In this document: positions 47,772-56,189 of the stretch, piece after piece | Layout of the letters: each line of letters begins with the position of its first letter | How positions within the stretch are numbered: the first letter of the stretch is position 1 | Origin: Hyphomicrobiales bacterium | Lineage (GTDB): Bacteria > Pseudomonadota > Alphaproteobacteria > Rhizobiales > Beijerinckiaceae | Direction: 5' to 3' | Assembly: GCA_947455455.1 (NCBI GenBank) | Contig: CANGOE010000005.1 | Span: forward strand, 1 to 61,976 | Length of the DNA: 61,976 nt | Position numbers and translations under genes: made by a program | Notes under the pieces: model-generated | The model's input: the letters and a program-made list of their open reading frames with translations, nothing else | What the model was told of the DNA's origin: nothing | Databases searched by the model: none

Positions 47772-49223
47772 TCAATCACTGGTCGTTGGAGGCGCAGGAT
47801 GCGCCGATACCGCTTTCCAGAAATAACGACGGTAACCGGTCCGCTCGTCCATATCCTTGATGCGGAACACAAAGCGCACGTCATCCCCGCCGGACAGACC
47901 GGCCGCATCGGGATCGGTAAAATCCATCATCAACCGGCCGCCCCCGTTGAAATCCACCAAGCCGTAGCAATTGGGCGGATGACGCGAAAAGGCCAGACGG
48001 TCTGCCGTAAATGTCGCCACTTTGCCGCCGGCATCGGCCAGCGGATAGGGGTCCAATGTATCGAGATGGAAACCTGTCCCGGAAGCCGACAGTCGGGAGG
48101 GCGGAAATTGGACCCGCCCGGTCTCGCGGCACCGTCCACCGACAAAACCCAACAGGGCCTCGTGATAGCGATAGGAGGTCGACAAAGCCTCGTTGACGGC
48201 GGTACGGCCGCGCAAGCCGCGATCCCATGCCAACTGGCCTCTGAACATCACCAGTTTCAGATAATTGTCCTCGACAAGTCCATGGGACAATTGCGCGGCA
48301 AGGCCGGTCTTGAAATCGGCAATCCCTTCTTGGGCCTGCACAACCAGCACGGTGGCTCCTTGTCCCAATTGCGCCAGCAGGATTGTTTCACCCGCCTTCA
48401 TCCCGCCCAGCGCATGGGCCAGCATCAGCAAGGCATGGCCCGAACCCGTATCTCCCGTCTCCTGGGCGAGGGTTGGGGCCAGCCGGGCTTTGGCCAGTCC
48501 CGCCGCCTTCAGCACCGCCGGGGCACAGCCCGCAATCGGGCAGGGCATCACCAGACAGTCGATCGCATCGGGTGATAGATTGGCCCGCTGTAGGGCCGCG
48601 GCAATGGCTTGCGGCATCAGGGTCATAAACCCTTCTTCGCGCAACCAGCGTTCTTCCCATTCAACTCCCGCCTCGTGGCCGCTCGCCTGATAACGGTCGA
48701 CCAGAGGGGCCGCCATCGAGACACCCCCCAAATAGGACAACAAGGGTTGGCCCGCTCCCACCAGCACAGCGGCCGCACCATCCCCCGAACGGGCTTCGGC
48801 CGCACTGGCCGCAAGCGTAACCGGCATATCGGCCGCCACCACCAAAGCAGGCGAGGCTTGCTCCAGAGCCTGATGCAAGGCCAACAGGCCGGACCGCGCG
48901 GTGCCGCCCGCATCCTGCGTCAGGCAATCGGCCTGCAAACGCAAGGCCGCATGCACAAAGCTGGCATTTTGCGGCTCGCGGAACACCGGTGTCGTCGTGG
49001 CAAAAACCAGTTGGCGGAGGGCGGTTTGATCGGCCCCCCCTTGCGCCAGACATTGGCGCGCCGCCTCGACGCCCATGGTGATGCTGTCTTCATCCCAGAA
49101 GGCCAGACTGCGCGTGCCCTTGCCACCCGACCCGCCGCCGAGCCAGCCGACAGCCGAGGCAATCGCCGAACGCGAAAGGCGCAGACGCGGCAAATAGGTT
49201 CCAATGGCCGAAATATACGTCAC
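47772..49223 (-). CDS. HMG-CoA-synthase-like protein fused to an OB-fold (DUF35) domain
   Basis: A 483-residue two-domain protein starting at GTG with GGAGA upstream. Residues 1 to about 340 follow the thiolase/HMG-CoA synthase fold (SAIGTYLPRLRLSRSAI, WDEDSITMGVEAAR), but the position of the catalytic cysteine reads GGTARSGLLAL, so the nucleophile is missing. Residues about 370-475 are a DUF35/OB-fold (RVQFPPSR, PYPLADAGGKVATFTADRLAF). Its zinc ribbon is degenerate, with one cysteine (RCRETG) instead of four. It likely acts as a scaffold or acyl-CoA shuttle for the linked thiolase, as DUF35 does in archaeal HMG-CoA complexes. Confidence 0.8.
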   Translation of the reverse strand: MTYISAIGTYLPRLRLSRSAIASAVGWLGGGSGGKGTRSLAFWDEDSITMGVEAARQCLAQGGADQTALRQLVFATTTPVFREPQNASFVHAALRLQADCLTQDAGGTARSGLLALHQALEQASPALVVAADMPVTLAASAAEARSGDGAAAVLVGAGQPLLSYLGGVSMAAPLVDRYQASGHEAGVEWEERWLREEGFMTLMPQAIAAALQRANLSPDAIDCLVMPCPIAGCAPAVLKAAGLAKARLAPTLAQETGDTGSGHALLMLAHALGGMKAGETILLAQLGQGATVLVVQAQEGIADFKTGLAAQLSHGLVEDNYLKLVMFRGQLAWDRGLRGRTAVNEALSTSYRYHEALLGFVGGRCRETGRVQFPPSRLSASGTGFHLDTLDPYPLADAGGKVATFTADRLAFSRHPPNCYGLVDFNGGGRLMMDFTDPDAAGLSGGDDVRFVFRIKDMDERTGYRRYFWKAVSAHPAPPTTSD

Positions 49224-49384
49224 GATCGCGTCTCCGCTGGCCGGAAATTGAAGACTTTTACGCTGACACAGGCAGGAAACCCGATCAAGAAACCGACTTT
49301 AGGGGCATTTTTTGATATGTTCACCCGCATTGCCAGACCTCTTTAGCACCGTTTTAAGCACCTATGTCATCACGTGTTTCATCG

Positions 49385-49412
49385 CTTGCAAGCCATCAAT
49401 CCTGCATATAAT
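49385..49412 (+). promoter_or_regulatory. Promoter of the ferredoxin reductase gene
   Basis: CTTGCA (49385-49390) and a consensus TATAAT (49407-49412) are 16 bases apart, about 40 bases before the reductase ATG. The rest of the divergent gap 49224-49451 shows no gene. Confidence 0.5.
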
Positions 49413-49451
49413 AGTCAGTCCATTCGGTCAAACAATCATGCGGAATTGAAC

Positions 49452-50675
49452 ATGGCTTGCGATCCCATTGCCATTATCGGGGCCGGACAGGCCGGAGCCT
49501 CACTGGCCGAGCAGTTGCGCCACAAGGGCTATCAGGGGACCATTACCCTGCTCGGTCAGGAAGCCTTCCTGCCCTATCAACGCCCGCCTCTGTCCAAAAA
49601 ATACCTCGGTGGCGAATGGGACATCGACAGGCTGACCCTGCGGCCTGCCGCGCATTGGCAGGAGCTCGGGATCGAGATTGTTACCTCGGCCCATGTGACC
49701 GCTCTTTCACCTGCCGGCAAAACCCTGACAGTGGATGGCCGGACCTTCGCATGGAGCAAGCTGGCCTTGACCACGGGGGCCGCACCGCGCCCTTTGCCGG
49801 ATGGATTAAAGGGGCTCGGCGGTGTCTATGAAATGCGCACACTGGCCGATGCCGATGCTCTGAAAGCGGACTTCCGCTCGGGGCGCAGAATGCTGGTGCT
49901 GGGCGGCGGCTATATCGGGCTGGAAACGGCCGCAGTGGCCGCCAAGGCCGGGCTTGATGTCACTGTGATCGAACAAGCGCCGCGCATTTTGCAACGGGTG
50001 GCCTGCGAGGCCACGGCAAGCCTGATCCGCGATCTGCACGTCCGGCATGGAGTGCGCATTCTGGAAGGCCGTTCTGTGGCCCGTTTCATCGGTCCCAAAA
50101 CAATCTCCGGCGTGGAACTGGACGACGGACAGATTTGGCCTGCCGATCTGATCGTGGTCGGCATCGGGGTTCTGCCCTGTACCGGACTGGCGCAAGATGC
50201 GGGACTTGACTGCGACAACGGCATCCGTGTCGATCTGTATGGACGCAGTTCCGCACCCGATATCTGGGCGGCAGGCGATTGCGCCAATTTCCCCTATCAG
50301 GGGATCCCGACACGGCTCGAAAGCGTGCCCAACGCCGTCGAACAGGCCGAATGTGTGGCCGATGACATGCTGGGCCTGAGCCGTCCCTACCAGCCGATCC
50401 CCTGGTTCTGGTCCGATCAATATGACATGAAACTGCAAATTGTCGGTCTCAATCGCGGCTATGAAACCGTCCTGACAATCGCGTCGGAACGGGGACATTC
50501 GTTGTGGTATTTCAGGCAGGGCCGCATGATCGCCGTCGATGCCATCAACGATGCCCGCGCCTTCATGGCGGCCAAACGCCTGTTTGAAAAGGACATATCC
50601 TTGCCGCTGGATGAAGCCTCAGCGCCCGGTTTTGATCCGGTGGCGTGGGTGCAACAGGCGCTCAAAAAAGGATAG
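49452..50675 (+). CDS. Ferredoxin reductase (putidaredoxin-reductase type)
   Basis: A 407-residue NADH/FAD protein of the glutathione-reductase fold, which reduces [2Fe-2S] ferredoxins for oxygenases. FAD motif AIIGAGQAGASLAEQLRHKG, FLPYQRPPLSKKYLGGEW, NADH motif MLVLGGGYIGLETAAVAAKAG, PDIWAAGDCANFP and PIPWFWSDQYDMKLQ are diagnostic. ATG 49452 follows GCGGAA; an earlier in-frame ATG at 49374 precedes the promoter and is rejected. It is the probable electron donor to the ferredoxin at 53725 and so to the Rieske oxygenase, although it is not in the same operon. Confidence 0.92.
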   Translation: MACDPIAIIGAGQAGASLAEQLRHKGYQGTITLLGQEAFLPYQRPPLSKKYLGGEWDIDRLTLRPAAHWQELGIEIVTSAHVTALSPAGKTLTVDGRTFAWSKLALTTGAAPRPLPDGLKGLGGVYEMRTLADADALKADFRSGRRMLVLGGGYIGLETAAVAAKAGLDVTVIEQAPRILQRVACEATASLIRDLHVRHGVRILEGRSVARFIGPKTISGVELDDGQIWPADLIVVGIGVLPCTGLAQDAGLDCDNGIRVDLYGRSSAPDIWAAGDCANFPYQGIPTRLESVPNAVEQAECVADDMLGLSRPYQPIPWFWSDQYDMKLQIVGLNRGYETVLTIASERGHSLWYFRQGRMIAVDAINDARAFMAAKRLFEKDISLPLDEASAPGFDPVAWVQQALKKG

Positions 50676-50677
50676 GC

Positions 50678-51280
50678 TCAGGGCTTGTCGATGGTCGCAT
50701 AGCCGTTGACGAACAGCTGGACGACACGGTCGGCCAGATCCTGCGGCGAGACCTGACCATCGGCGCGGTACCATGTATAGGTCCAGTTGATCATGCCGAA
50801 AAACAGCATCGTATCGACATGCGACAGATTGCCGTCCGGCACCAGATCGGGGCGCATCTGCAACAGGATATCGCGGACATAGGCCAGCAATTCGCGCTGT
50901 TTGGCGATCAGGATCTTGCGCTTTTCGGGGTCCAGAAATTCCAGACAGGTCAACAGGACCACATGGCGGTCGCGCGAGACGGCATAGACATCCAGAAACA
51001 ACCGCGTCAACTGCCGGAAGCGTTCCTCGGGGTCGCTGAAGCCGTAAAGCGTATGCCGGCATTTGGTCAGCAAGACGTCGACATGGCTGGTCAGCATGTC
51101 CGACAAGATCGCCTCTTTCGAGGGGAAATAATGATAGAGACGCGATTTGGAACAGTCGCAGGCTTCGGCAATATCGCCGATCGATGTCGCCGCATAACCA
51201 CGCCGTGCAAACATGGTTGCCGCACGGTCCAGAATGAGATCCTGAATATTCTCGTATTCAGCCGAACGTTTTCTCGCCAA
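50678..51280 (-). CDS. TetR-family transcriptional regulator
   Basis: A regulator of about 200 residues. The helix-turn-helix is ATMFARRGYAATSIGDIAEA plus CDCSKSRLYHYFPSKEAIL, typical of the FadR/KstR-like TetR group linked to acyl-CoA and aromatic catabolism; the C-terminal domain is helical. No ATG fits. A TTG at 51280 with GGGG upstream is my choice, while a longer TTG start at 51328 would lie inside the operator. It is divergent from the CoA ligase gene, whose promoter carries the palindrome, and convergent with the ferredoxin reductase. Confidence 0.85.
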   Translation of the reverse strand: MARKRSAEYENIQDLILDRAATMFARRGYAATSIGDIAEACDCSKSRLYHYFPSKEAILSDMLTSHVDVLLTKCRHTLYGFSDPEERFRQLTRLFLDVYAVSRDRHVVLLTCLEFLDPEKRKILIAKQRELLAYVRDILLQMRPDLVPDGNLSHVDTMLFFGMINWTYTWYRADGQVSPQDLADRVVQLFVNGYATIDKP

Positions 51281-51314
51281 GGTCGCCCCGTCTGCAAAAA
51301 TGCCAGTTTGATGG

Positions 51315-51344
51315 TTTACATAGACCAATCGTTTGATCTATTAA
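51315..51344 (+). promoter_or_regulatory. CoA ligase promoter with TetR-type operator in its spacer
   Basis: TTTACA (51315-51320) and TATTAA (51339-51344), 18 bases apart, form a good promoter for the ligase gene. The 20-base imperfect palindrome TAGACCAATCGTTTGATCTA (51321-51340; 7 of 8 outer pairs match) fills the spacer, so bound repressor would exclude RNA polymerase. It is the natural site for the divergent TetR regulator. Confidence 0.6.
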
Positions 51345-51431
51345 ATAAACTTATAACATAAACGGTTTTAGGAGCACAGCCTCAAAATCTGCGCCCGAAC
51401 ATCCAGCCAAAAATCCACGCCGGAGGACCCC

Positions 51432-52754
51432 ATGAAGCATCCAGAAATCGAGCTCCTTGATCGTGACGGAATTCTGAAAATCCAGCAAGACGGTCTGGCT
51501 GATATGGGGAGGCGGTTGGCCGAAAGCGAGAGCTGGCGTGCCCATTTCGCGCAAGCGGGCATGCGGCCCGAAGATCTGGCCACGCCGGACGGGCTGGCCA
51601 ACGCGCCGATGATGGAAAAGAGCCTGTTGCGCGACCATTATCCGTTTCCCTTCCTGACCACCCCGATGGAACAGGTCGAACGCTTTGTGGCCACCTCCGG
51701 CACGACCGGACTGCCGGTCATGTTCGGGATGACGCATCAGGATTTGCACAGCCTCTTGCCGTACCAGATGGAACGGCTCCTGACCGCGGCGGGCGTGAAG
51801 CAGGGCTATCGGGCCTATCAGGGCTATGGCTACGGGTTGTGGATCGGCGGTCTGGCACTGGATCTGGGCTTTTCCGCACTCAACTGCACCAATTTCCCGA
51901 TCGGACCGGGACGCGGCGAACTGGCGGCGCGCTGGTTGCGCGATCACCACTATGACGTGGCCTCGATGTCTCCGCTCTGGCTGATGACGCTGGTGCAGGC
52001 GGCCCGCCAACAGGGCATCAACCCCAAGACAGACTGGCAACTGAAAGTGGCCATTCTGGGCGGACAATCGGTCTCGGCCGAATTCCGTGCCCAATTGGAA
52101 GCGGAAATGCCCGAAGGATTCATGAGCCACAATATCTACGGCACCACCGAAGCCGGTGGCCCCGTGCTCGCCATTTCGACACCCTATACCCATGCCGATG
52201 ACGAGCTTCACCTTCTCAACGAAGACACCATCATCACCGAAATTCTCGATCCCAATACCTTCAAACCGGTTTCGGAAGGGGAAGTGGGTGAAATTGTCAT
52301 CACCACCATCCGCAAGCAGGCTTCGCCCGTCTTGCGCTGGCGGACGCGCGATCTGGTGCGGCTGTCGAAGACCCCCTATGACTGCCCATCGGGACGGCGC
52401 GGCATGCGCAAGATCGGCCGCATCATCGGCCGCAGTGACGACATGATCAAATTCAAGGGCGTGATCGTATTCCCGTCACAGGTCGAAGACGTGATTGCCG
52501 GTGTCAGCGGAGTGGTCAAAGAGGCATGGCAGATCTATCTCGACAAAGAGGCCTCGACCATCGGCACGATGACAGTGGCGGTTGAAGCAACCCATGCCGA
52601 CCAGCGGCCCGCCGATCACATTGTGGCCGATATCAAGCGCGAGATTAATGCCCGTCTGGGCATTACCATCCATGTCGAATGCCATAGCGAGGGAACCTTG
52701 CCCCGTTACGAGGCCAAGGCCACACGCGTGTTGCACCGTGCCGAAAACCGCTGA
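51432..52754 (+). CDS. Phenylacetate-CoA ligase-like aryl-CoA ligase (PaaK family)
   Basis: A 440-residue adenylate-forming enzyme. The P-loop-like ATP motif is ATSGTTGLPVMF (about residue 88), with YGTTEAGGPVLA and WRTRDLVRL in the core and GRSDDMIKFKGVIVFPSQVE in the hinge. The length and the C-terminal PRYEAKATRV fit PaaK. GGAGGA lies 7 bases before the ATG. It activates an aromatic or similar acid to its CoA thioester. The substrate cannot be named; phenylacetate itself is unlikely, because no paaABCDE genes are nearby. Confidence 0.9.
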   Translation: MKHPEIELLDRDGILKIQQDGLADMGRRLAESESWRAHFAQAGMRPEDLATPDGLANAPMMEKSLLRDHYPFPFLTTPMEQVERFVATSGTTGLPVMFGMTHQDLHSLLPYQMERLLTAAGVKQGYRAYQGYGYGLWIGGLALDLGFSALNCTNFPIGPGRGELAARWLRDHHYDVASMSPLWLMTLVQAARQQGINPKTDWQLKVAILGGQSVSAEFRAQLEAEMPEGFMSHNIYGTTEAGGPVLAISTPYTHADDELHLLNEDTIITEILDPNTFKPVSEGEVGEIVITTIRKQASPVLRWRTRDLVRLSKTPYDCPSGRRGMRKIGRIIGRSDDMIKFKGVIVFPSQVEDVIAGVSGVVKEAWQIYLDKEASTIGTMTVAVEATHADQRPADHIVADIKREINARLGITIHVECHSEGTLPRYEAKATRVLHRAENR

Positions 52755-52775
52755 GACCCGACAGGCCATACGCGT

Positions 52776-53708
52776 ATGACGGACCATGATCCCCATCACC
52801 GTGCCCGTCATGCCATCCGCGAGGTAACGGCCTCATGGGCCAGCGGCCTGTCGCTGGCCGACATCCGCACCAGCTTCGAGCAATTTCTGGAGCAGGCCGG
52901 TGGTCCGCACCCGCCTGCTGTCTCAACACGGTCATTGACCATCGGCGACATGCCCGCCTGCTGGTTCGTGCCCGACCGGACCACGTCGGACCACTGCCTG
53001 CTTTATTGCCATGGTGGCGGTTATCAAATCGGCTCCATCCGCTCGCATGCGTCCCTGATGGGGCGATTGGCTGAAGCAAGCGGCCTGCGCGTCCTCGGCT
53101 TCGACTACCGACTTGCGCCCGAACACCGTTTTCCTGCCGCCGCACAGGATGCACTGGCCGCCTATCAATGGCTCTTGCAGGAAGGTGAGCGGCCTTTGGC
53201 CCTGATTGGTGATTCAGCCGGTGGCGGACTGGCCCTCGGCACAGCCATCGCCGCGCGCGATCTCGGCCTGCCCTTGCCGAAAGGACTTGTGCTGTTATCG
53301 GCCTGGCTGGATCTGAGCCTGAGCGGGGAGAGTTACCGCACGCTGGAAGAGCAGGATATTTTTTCAAAGCCCGGCCAGTTGCGCGCCATGGCGCGAACCT
53401 ATCTGGGACGCGGGGCCGATATAACAGATCCCAAGGCATCGCCGGTGTTTGACCATCTGGCGGGATTGCCGCCGATCCTGATCCATGCTGGCGGCTATGA
53501 CATCACACTGGATGATTCAAACCTGCTTGCCCAGCGCGCCCGCGCCCAACAGGTGCATGTCACTCTGAAAGTGTTCGAGGCAATGTATCACCATTTCCAA
53601 GTTTTCTCGGACCTGCCGGAAACGGTGCAATCTCTGGCCGATATCGGCGCGTTTTTGCACGCTCTCGCCAATGGCACGGCGATGCAACCGAATGAAAATG
53701 CATCGTGA
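52776..53708 (+). CDS. Alpha/beta hydrolase (HSL/esterase type)
   Basis: A 310-residue cytoplasmic hydrolase of the hormone-sensitive lipase family. The oxyanion-hole motif is CHGGGYQIGS (about residue 78), the nucleophile elbow GDSAGGGLALG (about residue 145), the acid in HAGGYDITLDD and the histidine near MYHHFQVF. It starts 21 bases after the CoA ligase gene and shares its promoter. It could release the acid substrate from an ester before activation by the ligase. Confidence 0.9.
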   Translation: MTDHDPHHRARHAIREVTASWASGLSLADIRTSFEQFLEQAGGPHPPAVSTRSLTIGDMPACWFVPDRTTSDHCLLYCHGGGYQIGSIRSHASLMGRLAEASGLRVLGFDYRLAPEHRFPAAAQDALAAYQWLLQEGERPLALIGDSAGGGLALGTAIAARDLGLPLPKGLVLLSAWLDLSLSGESYRTLEEQDIFSKPGQLRAMARTYLGRGADITDPKASPVFDHLAGLPPILIHAGGYDITLDDSNLLAQRARAQQVHVTLKVFEAMYHHFQVFSDLPETVQSLADIGAFLHALANGTAMQPNENAS

Positions 53709-53724
53709 CGGGACATGGCTTGGA

Positions 53725-54048
53725 TTACTGTCCCTGGCCTGCCGGAAGGGTGACAACGAGGCCATCGAGTTCCGGCGACACCTTGATCTGGCAGGATAGG
53801 CGCGACAGGGGACGGACCTCGTCGGCAAATTCCAGCATATCGGCCTCACTGCCGCTTGCCAGCCCTGTGACATGGCTCCAGCTCTCGTCGACATAGACAT
53901 GGCATGTCGCGCAGGAGCAGGCCCCGCCACATTCTCCGACAATGCCGTCAATGCCGGCGCGGCGAGCGGACTCCATCACATTCAACCCGTCGGTTGCATC
54001 GATGGTCAGGCGTTGGCCATCGGGGGTAACAAAGATAATCTGTGTCAT
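53725..54048 (-). CDS. [2Fe-2S] ferredoxin, adrenodoxin/putidaredoxin type
   Basis: A 107-residue ferredoxin. Cluster ligands are C40, C46, C49 (GECGGACSCATCHVYV) and C86 (RLSCQIKV), a spacing specific to the adrenodoxin/putidaredoxin type. The C-terminal GLVVTLPAGQG is also typical. It is the last gene of the Rieske oxygenase operon, 20 bases after the dehydrogenase gene. It would shuttle electrons from the reductase at 49452 to the oxygenase. Confidence 0.93.
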   Translation of the reverse strand: MTQIIFVTPDGQRLTIDATDGLNVMESARRAGIDGIVGECGGACSCATCHVYVDESWSHVTGLASGSEADMLEFADEVRPLSRLSCQIKVSPELDGLVVTLPAGQGQ

Positions 54049-54068
54049 CGTCTTGTCCTTCCTGACTG

Positions 54069-54800
54069 TCAGGCACCGCAACCCATGCCACCCGACACGC
54101 CCAGCACTTCGCCCGTGATAAATGATGCCCCGCGTGAACACAGGAAACCGACAGCGGCGGCCACCTCGTCCGGTTCGCCCAGCCTGCGCATCAGGGTCAG
54201 CGCCGCCATATCGGCCAGAATTTTGTCGCCCAGTTCCGCCACCGCCCGCTCGACCATCGGCGTACGGATCGGACCGGGGGCGACCGCATTGGCGGTGATG
54301 CCATAGCGGGCATTCTCGCGGGCAATCGAACGGGTAAACCCGATCAGGCCCGCTTTGGCCGCCGCATAGACCGCCCCGCCTTTCGAGCCGAGCCGTCCGG
54401 CCTCCGAGGCAATATTGACGATCCGTCCATAACGGTTTTTCTGCATCCCGCCCAAGGCATATTTGGTAAAGGCAAAGGCGGTTTCGAGATTGACCGTTAA
54501 CAGATACCGCCAATCGCTTGCATCGGTATCGGTGAAAAAGCTGTGCTGGTCCACTCCGATATTGTTGACGAGCACATCAAAACCCTCGCGGGCGGCAAAC
54601 AGGGCTTCGACCGCGCCGACATCACTGCCATCGAGAACCACGCAGTCGGCCCCTGTCTCCTGCGCCAGCGCCTTGCCGGCCACGCCGTCAAGATCGCAGA
54701 ACGTGACGGCAAAACCGTCCCCGGCAAGCTGTCGGACAATGGCGGCACCAATGCCCGCACTGCCGCCAGTGACCAGAGCGCGTTGATGTGGCCCGCGCAC
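54069..54800 (-). CDS. Short-chain dehydrogenase/reductase
   Basis: A 243-residue classical SDR. Cofactor motif ALVTGGSAGIGAAIVRQLAG, then NNIGVDQH (NNAG position), the catalytic Ser in NIASEAGRLG and Tyr-x3-Lys in YAAAKAGLI; PGPIRTPM and the C-terminal GEVLGVSGGMGC follow. It resembles 2-hydroxycyclohexanecarboxyl-CoA dehydrogenase (BadH) and 3-oxoacyl reductases. It starts at GTG with AGGA upstream, 2 bases after the hydratase stop. It may oxidise the cis-dihydrodiol made by the Rieske oxygenase, or a hydroxyacyl-CoA. Confidence 0.9.
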   Translation of the reverse strand: MRGPHQRALVTGGSAGIGAAIVRQLAGDGFAVTFCDLDGVAGKALAQETGADCVVLDGSDVGAVEALFAAREGFDVLVNNIGVDQHSFFTDTDASDWRYLLTVNLETAFAFTKYALGGMQKNRYGRIVNIASEAGRLGSKGGAVYAAAKAGLIGFTRSIARENARYGITANAVAPGPIRTPMVERAVAELGDKILADMAALTLMRRLGEPDEVAAAVGFLCSRGASFITGEVLGVSGGMGCGA

Positions 54801-54802
54801 GC

Positions 54803-55630
54803 TCAGGATCCTGTAAAATGCGGTTTGCGCTTTTCGATCACCGCCGCAAGACCTTCACGGGAATCGGCGGTGGCCGACAGCACCGATTGGGTGCGCGCTT
54901 CTTCAGGCAGAGCGGCTTCGACACCCAGCGCATTCCACAACAGGCGCTTGGTGGCCGACAGCGCCAAAGGCGCGCCTTTGGCATAGAAGCGGGCGGCCTT
55001 GAGCGCCTCGTCCTGCAAGTCGGCATCGGGAACCACTTTGGTGATCAGGCCGATCTGTTGGGCCTCGCCAGCCTCGATCACCCGATTGGACAGAAAGATT
55101 TCGGTGGCCCGCCGGAACCCGACCAGATGCGGCAGAATCACCGAGGCCCCGGCATCGGGCACCATGCCGACACGGGTTGCGCCTGCCAGAAATTTGGCAC
55201 CGTCACCCGCAATCACGATATCGGAGGCACAGACCAGACCCAAGCCGCCGCCGCCTGCGGCATAGCCCTGCACTTCAGTGACCACAATGGCATTGAGCCG
55301 GATCAGCGCACCGACAGCCACCTGCAGATAGGCGGTTACCTCGCGCAGGAAATCACCCAGCGCCTCGCCTTTGGAGGCAAATTCGCGGACATCGCCGCCC
55401 GCGCAAAAATGCGTGCCCGCACCGCGCAAATGCACAACCCGCACCTGCGGCTGGCCATGGCAGACCATCACCGCCTTGTGCAAGGCATGCATGAGATCGA
55501 GATTCATACCGTTGGAGACATCGGGACGGTTCAGGGTCATGGTGGCGATATGGTCGGCATAATGGAGCAGAACCGGACCTTCACCGATCCAGACTTGCGG
55601 CGCGGATTGCGCGCCCGATGGTGCAGACAT
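54803..55630 (-). CDS. Enoyl-CoA hydratase/isomerase family protein (PaaG-like)
   Basis: A 275-residue crotonase-fold protein. The oxyanion loops are HFCAGGDVREFAS and GYAAGGGGLGLVCASDI. The two hydratase glutamates are absent: the second reads LAGATRVGMVPDAGAS, with Asp in VPDAG as in PaaG-type isomerases. The C-terminus is AVIEKRKPHFTGS. It lies 10 bases after the oxygenase beta gene and just before the dehydrogenase. An isomerisation or ring-related step on a CoA thioester is more likely than simple hydration. Confidence 0.88.
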   Translation of the reverse strand: MSAPSGAQSAPQVWIGEGPVLLHYADHIATMTLNRPDVSNGMNLDLMHALHKAVMVCHGQPQVRVVHLRGAGTHFCAGGDVREFASKGEALGDFLREVTAYLQVAVGALIRLNAIVVTEVQGYAAGGGGLGLVCASDIVIAGDGAKFLAGATRVGMVPDAGASVILPHLVGFRRATEIFLSNRVIEAGEAQQIGLITKVVPDADLQDEALKAARFYAKGAPLALSATKRLLWNALGVEAALPEEARTQSVLSATADSREGLAAVIEKRKPHFTGS

Positions 55631-55640
55631 GAACGTCTCC

Positions 55641-56189
55641 TCAGACCAGAAATGACAGGGTGAAAATGGGCTTGTGATTGTTGACCAATCCCACCTTTTT
55701 GCGGACGAGTTTGAACGCTCCGTCCACAAGGCGCAATCGATATTCATTGCGTGCGGCCCAAATGGTCTCGCCGCGCATATTGTCCTCAAAGATGACCGCA
55801 TTGGCGATCACATCCAGCTCGTGATCCGCCACCGACACCAGCTCGATGTTGGAGATGGTTCTGGCCAGTTCCGAACGGGGCGTCTGGGTATGCCTGCGGC
55901 CTGTTTTCAACTGTTTGACACGGATGCCGATGCGCGAGCGGTTGTCGTAAAGGATCGACATCTGCAATTCGGGATCGGTGTCATGTCCATTGGCGGGCAC
56001 CCAATAGGTGGCATCATCGGTCCACAGGGCTTCCCAATCATCATAGGCATGGGTATCCTGCAGGCGCGCTTCCTTGAACAGGAATTGCGAGACATGATGG
56101 TGCAAGTCCAACAGCGACAGCGCCGTCAATTGTTCGACGGTGCGGCCATCGGCATGGCGCAGGAGCGACAGGCTGTGTGTTGCGGTCAT
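55641..56189 (-). CDS. Aromatic-ring-hydroxylating oxygenase beta subunit
   Basis: A 182-residue small subunit of the BenB/AntB type, with a cystatin-like fold. Its recognisable core is YDDWEALWTDDATYWVPANG, then DPELQMSILYDNRSRIGIRV, LKTGRRHTQTPRSE and ARTISNIE. It overlaps the alpha gene (ATGA), which ensures equal synthesis of the two subunits. It has a structural role and contributes no metal ligands. Confidence 0.93.
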   Translation of the reverse strand: MTATHSLSLLRHADGRTVEQLTALSLLDLHHHVSQFLFKEARLQDTHAYDDWEALWTDDATYWVPANGHDTDPELQMSILYDNRSRIGIRVKQLKTGRRHTQTPRSELARTISNIELVSVADHELDVIANAVIFEDNMRGETIWAARNEYRLRLVDGAFKLVRKKVGLVNNHKPIFTLSFLV

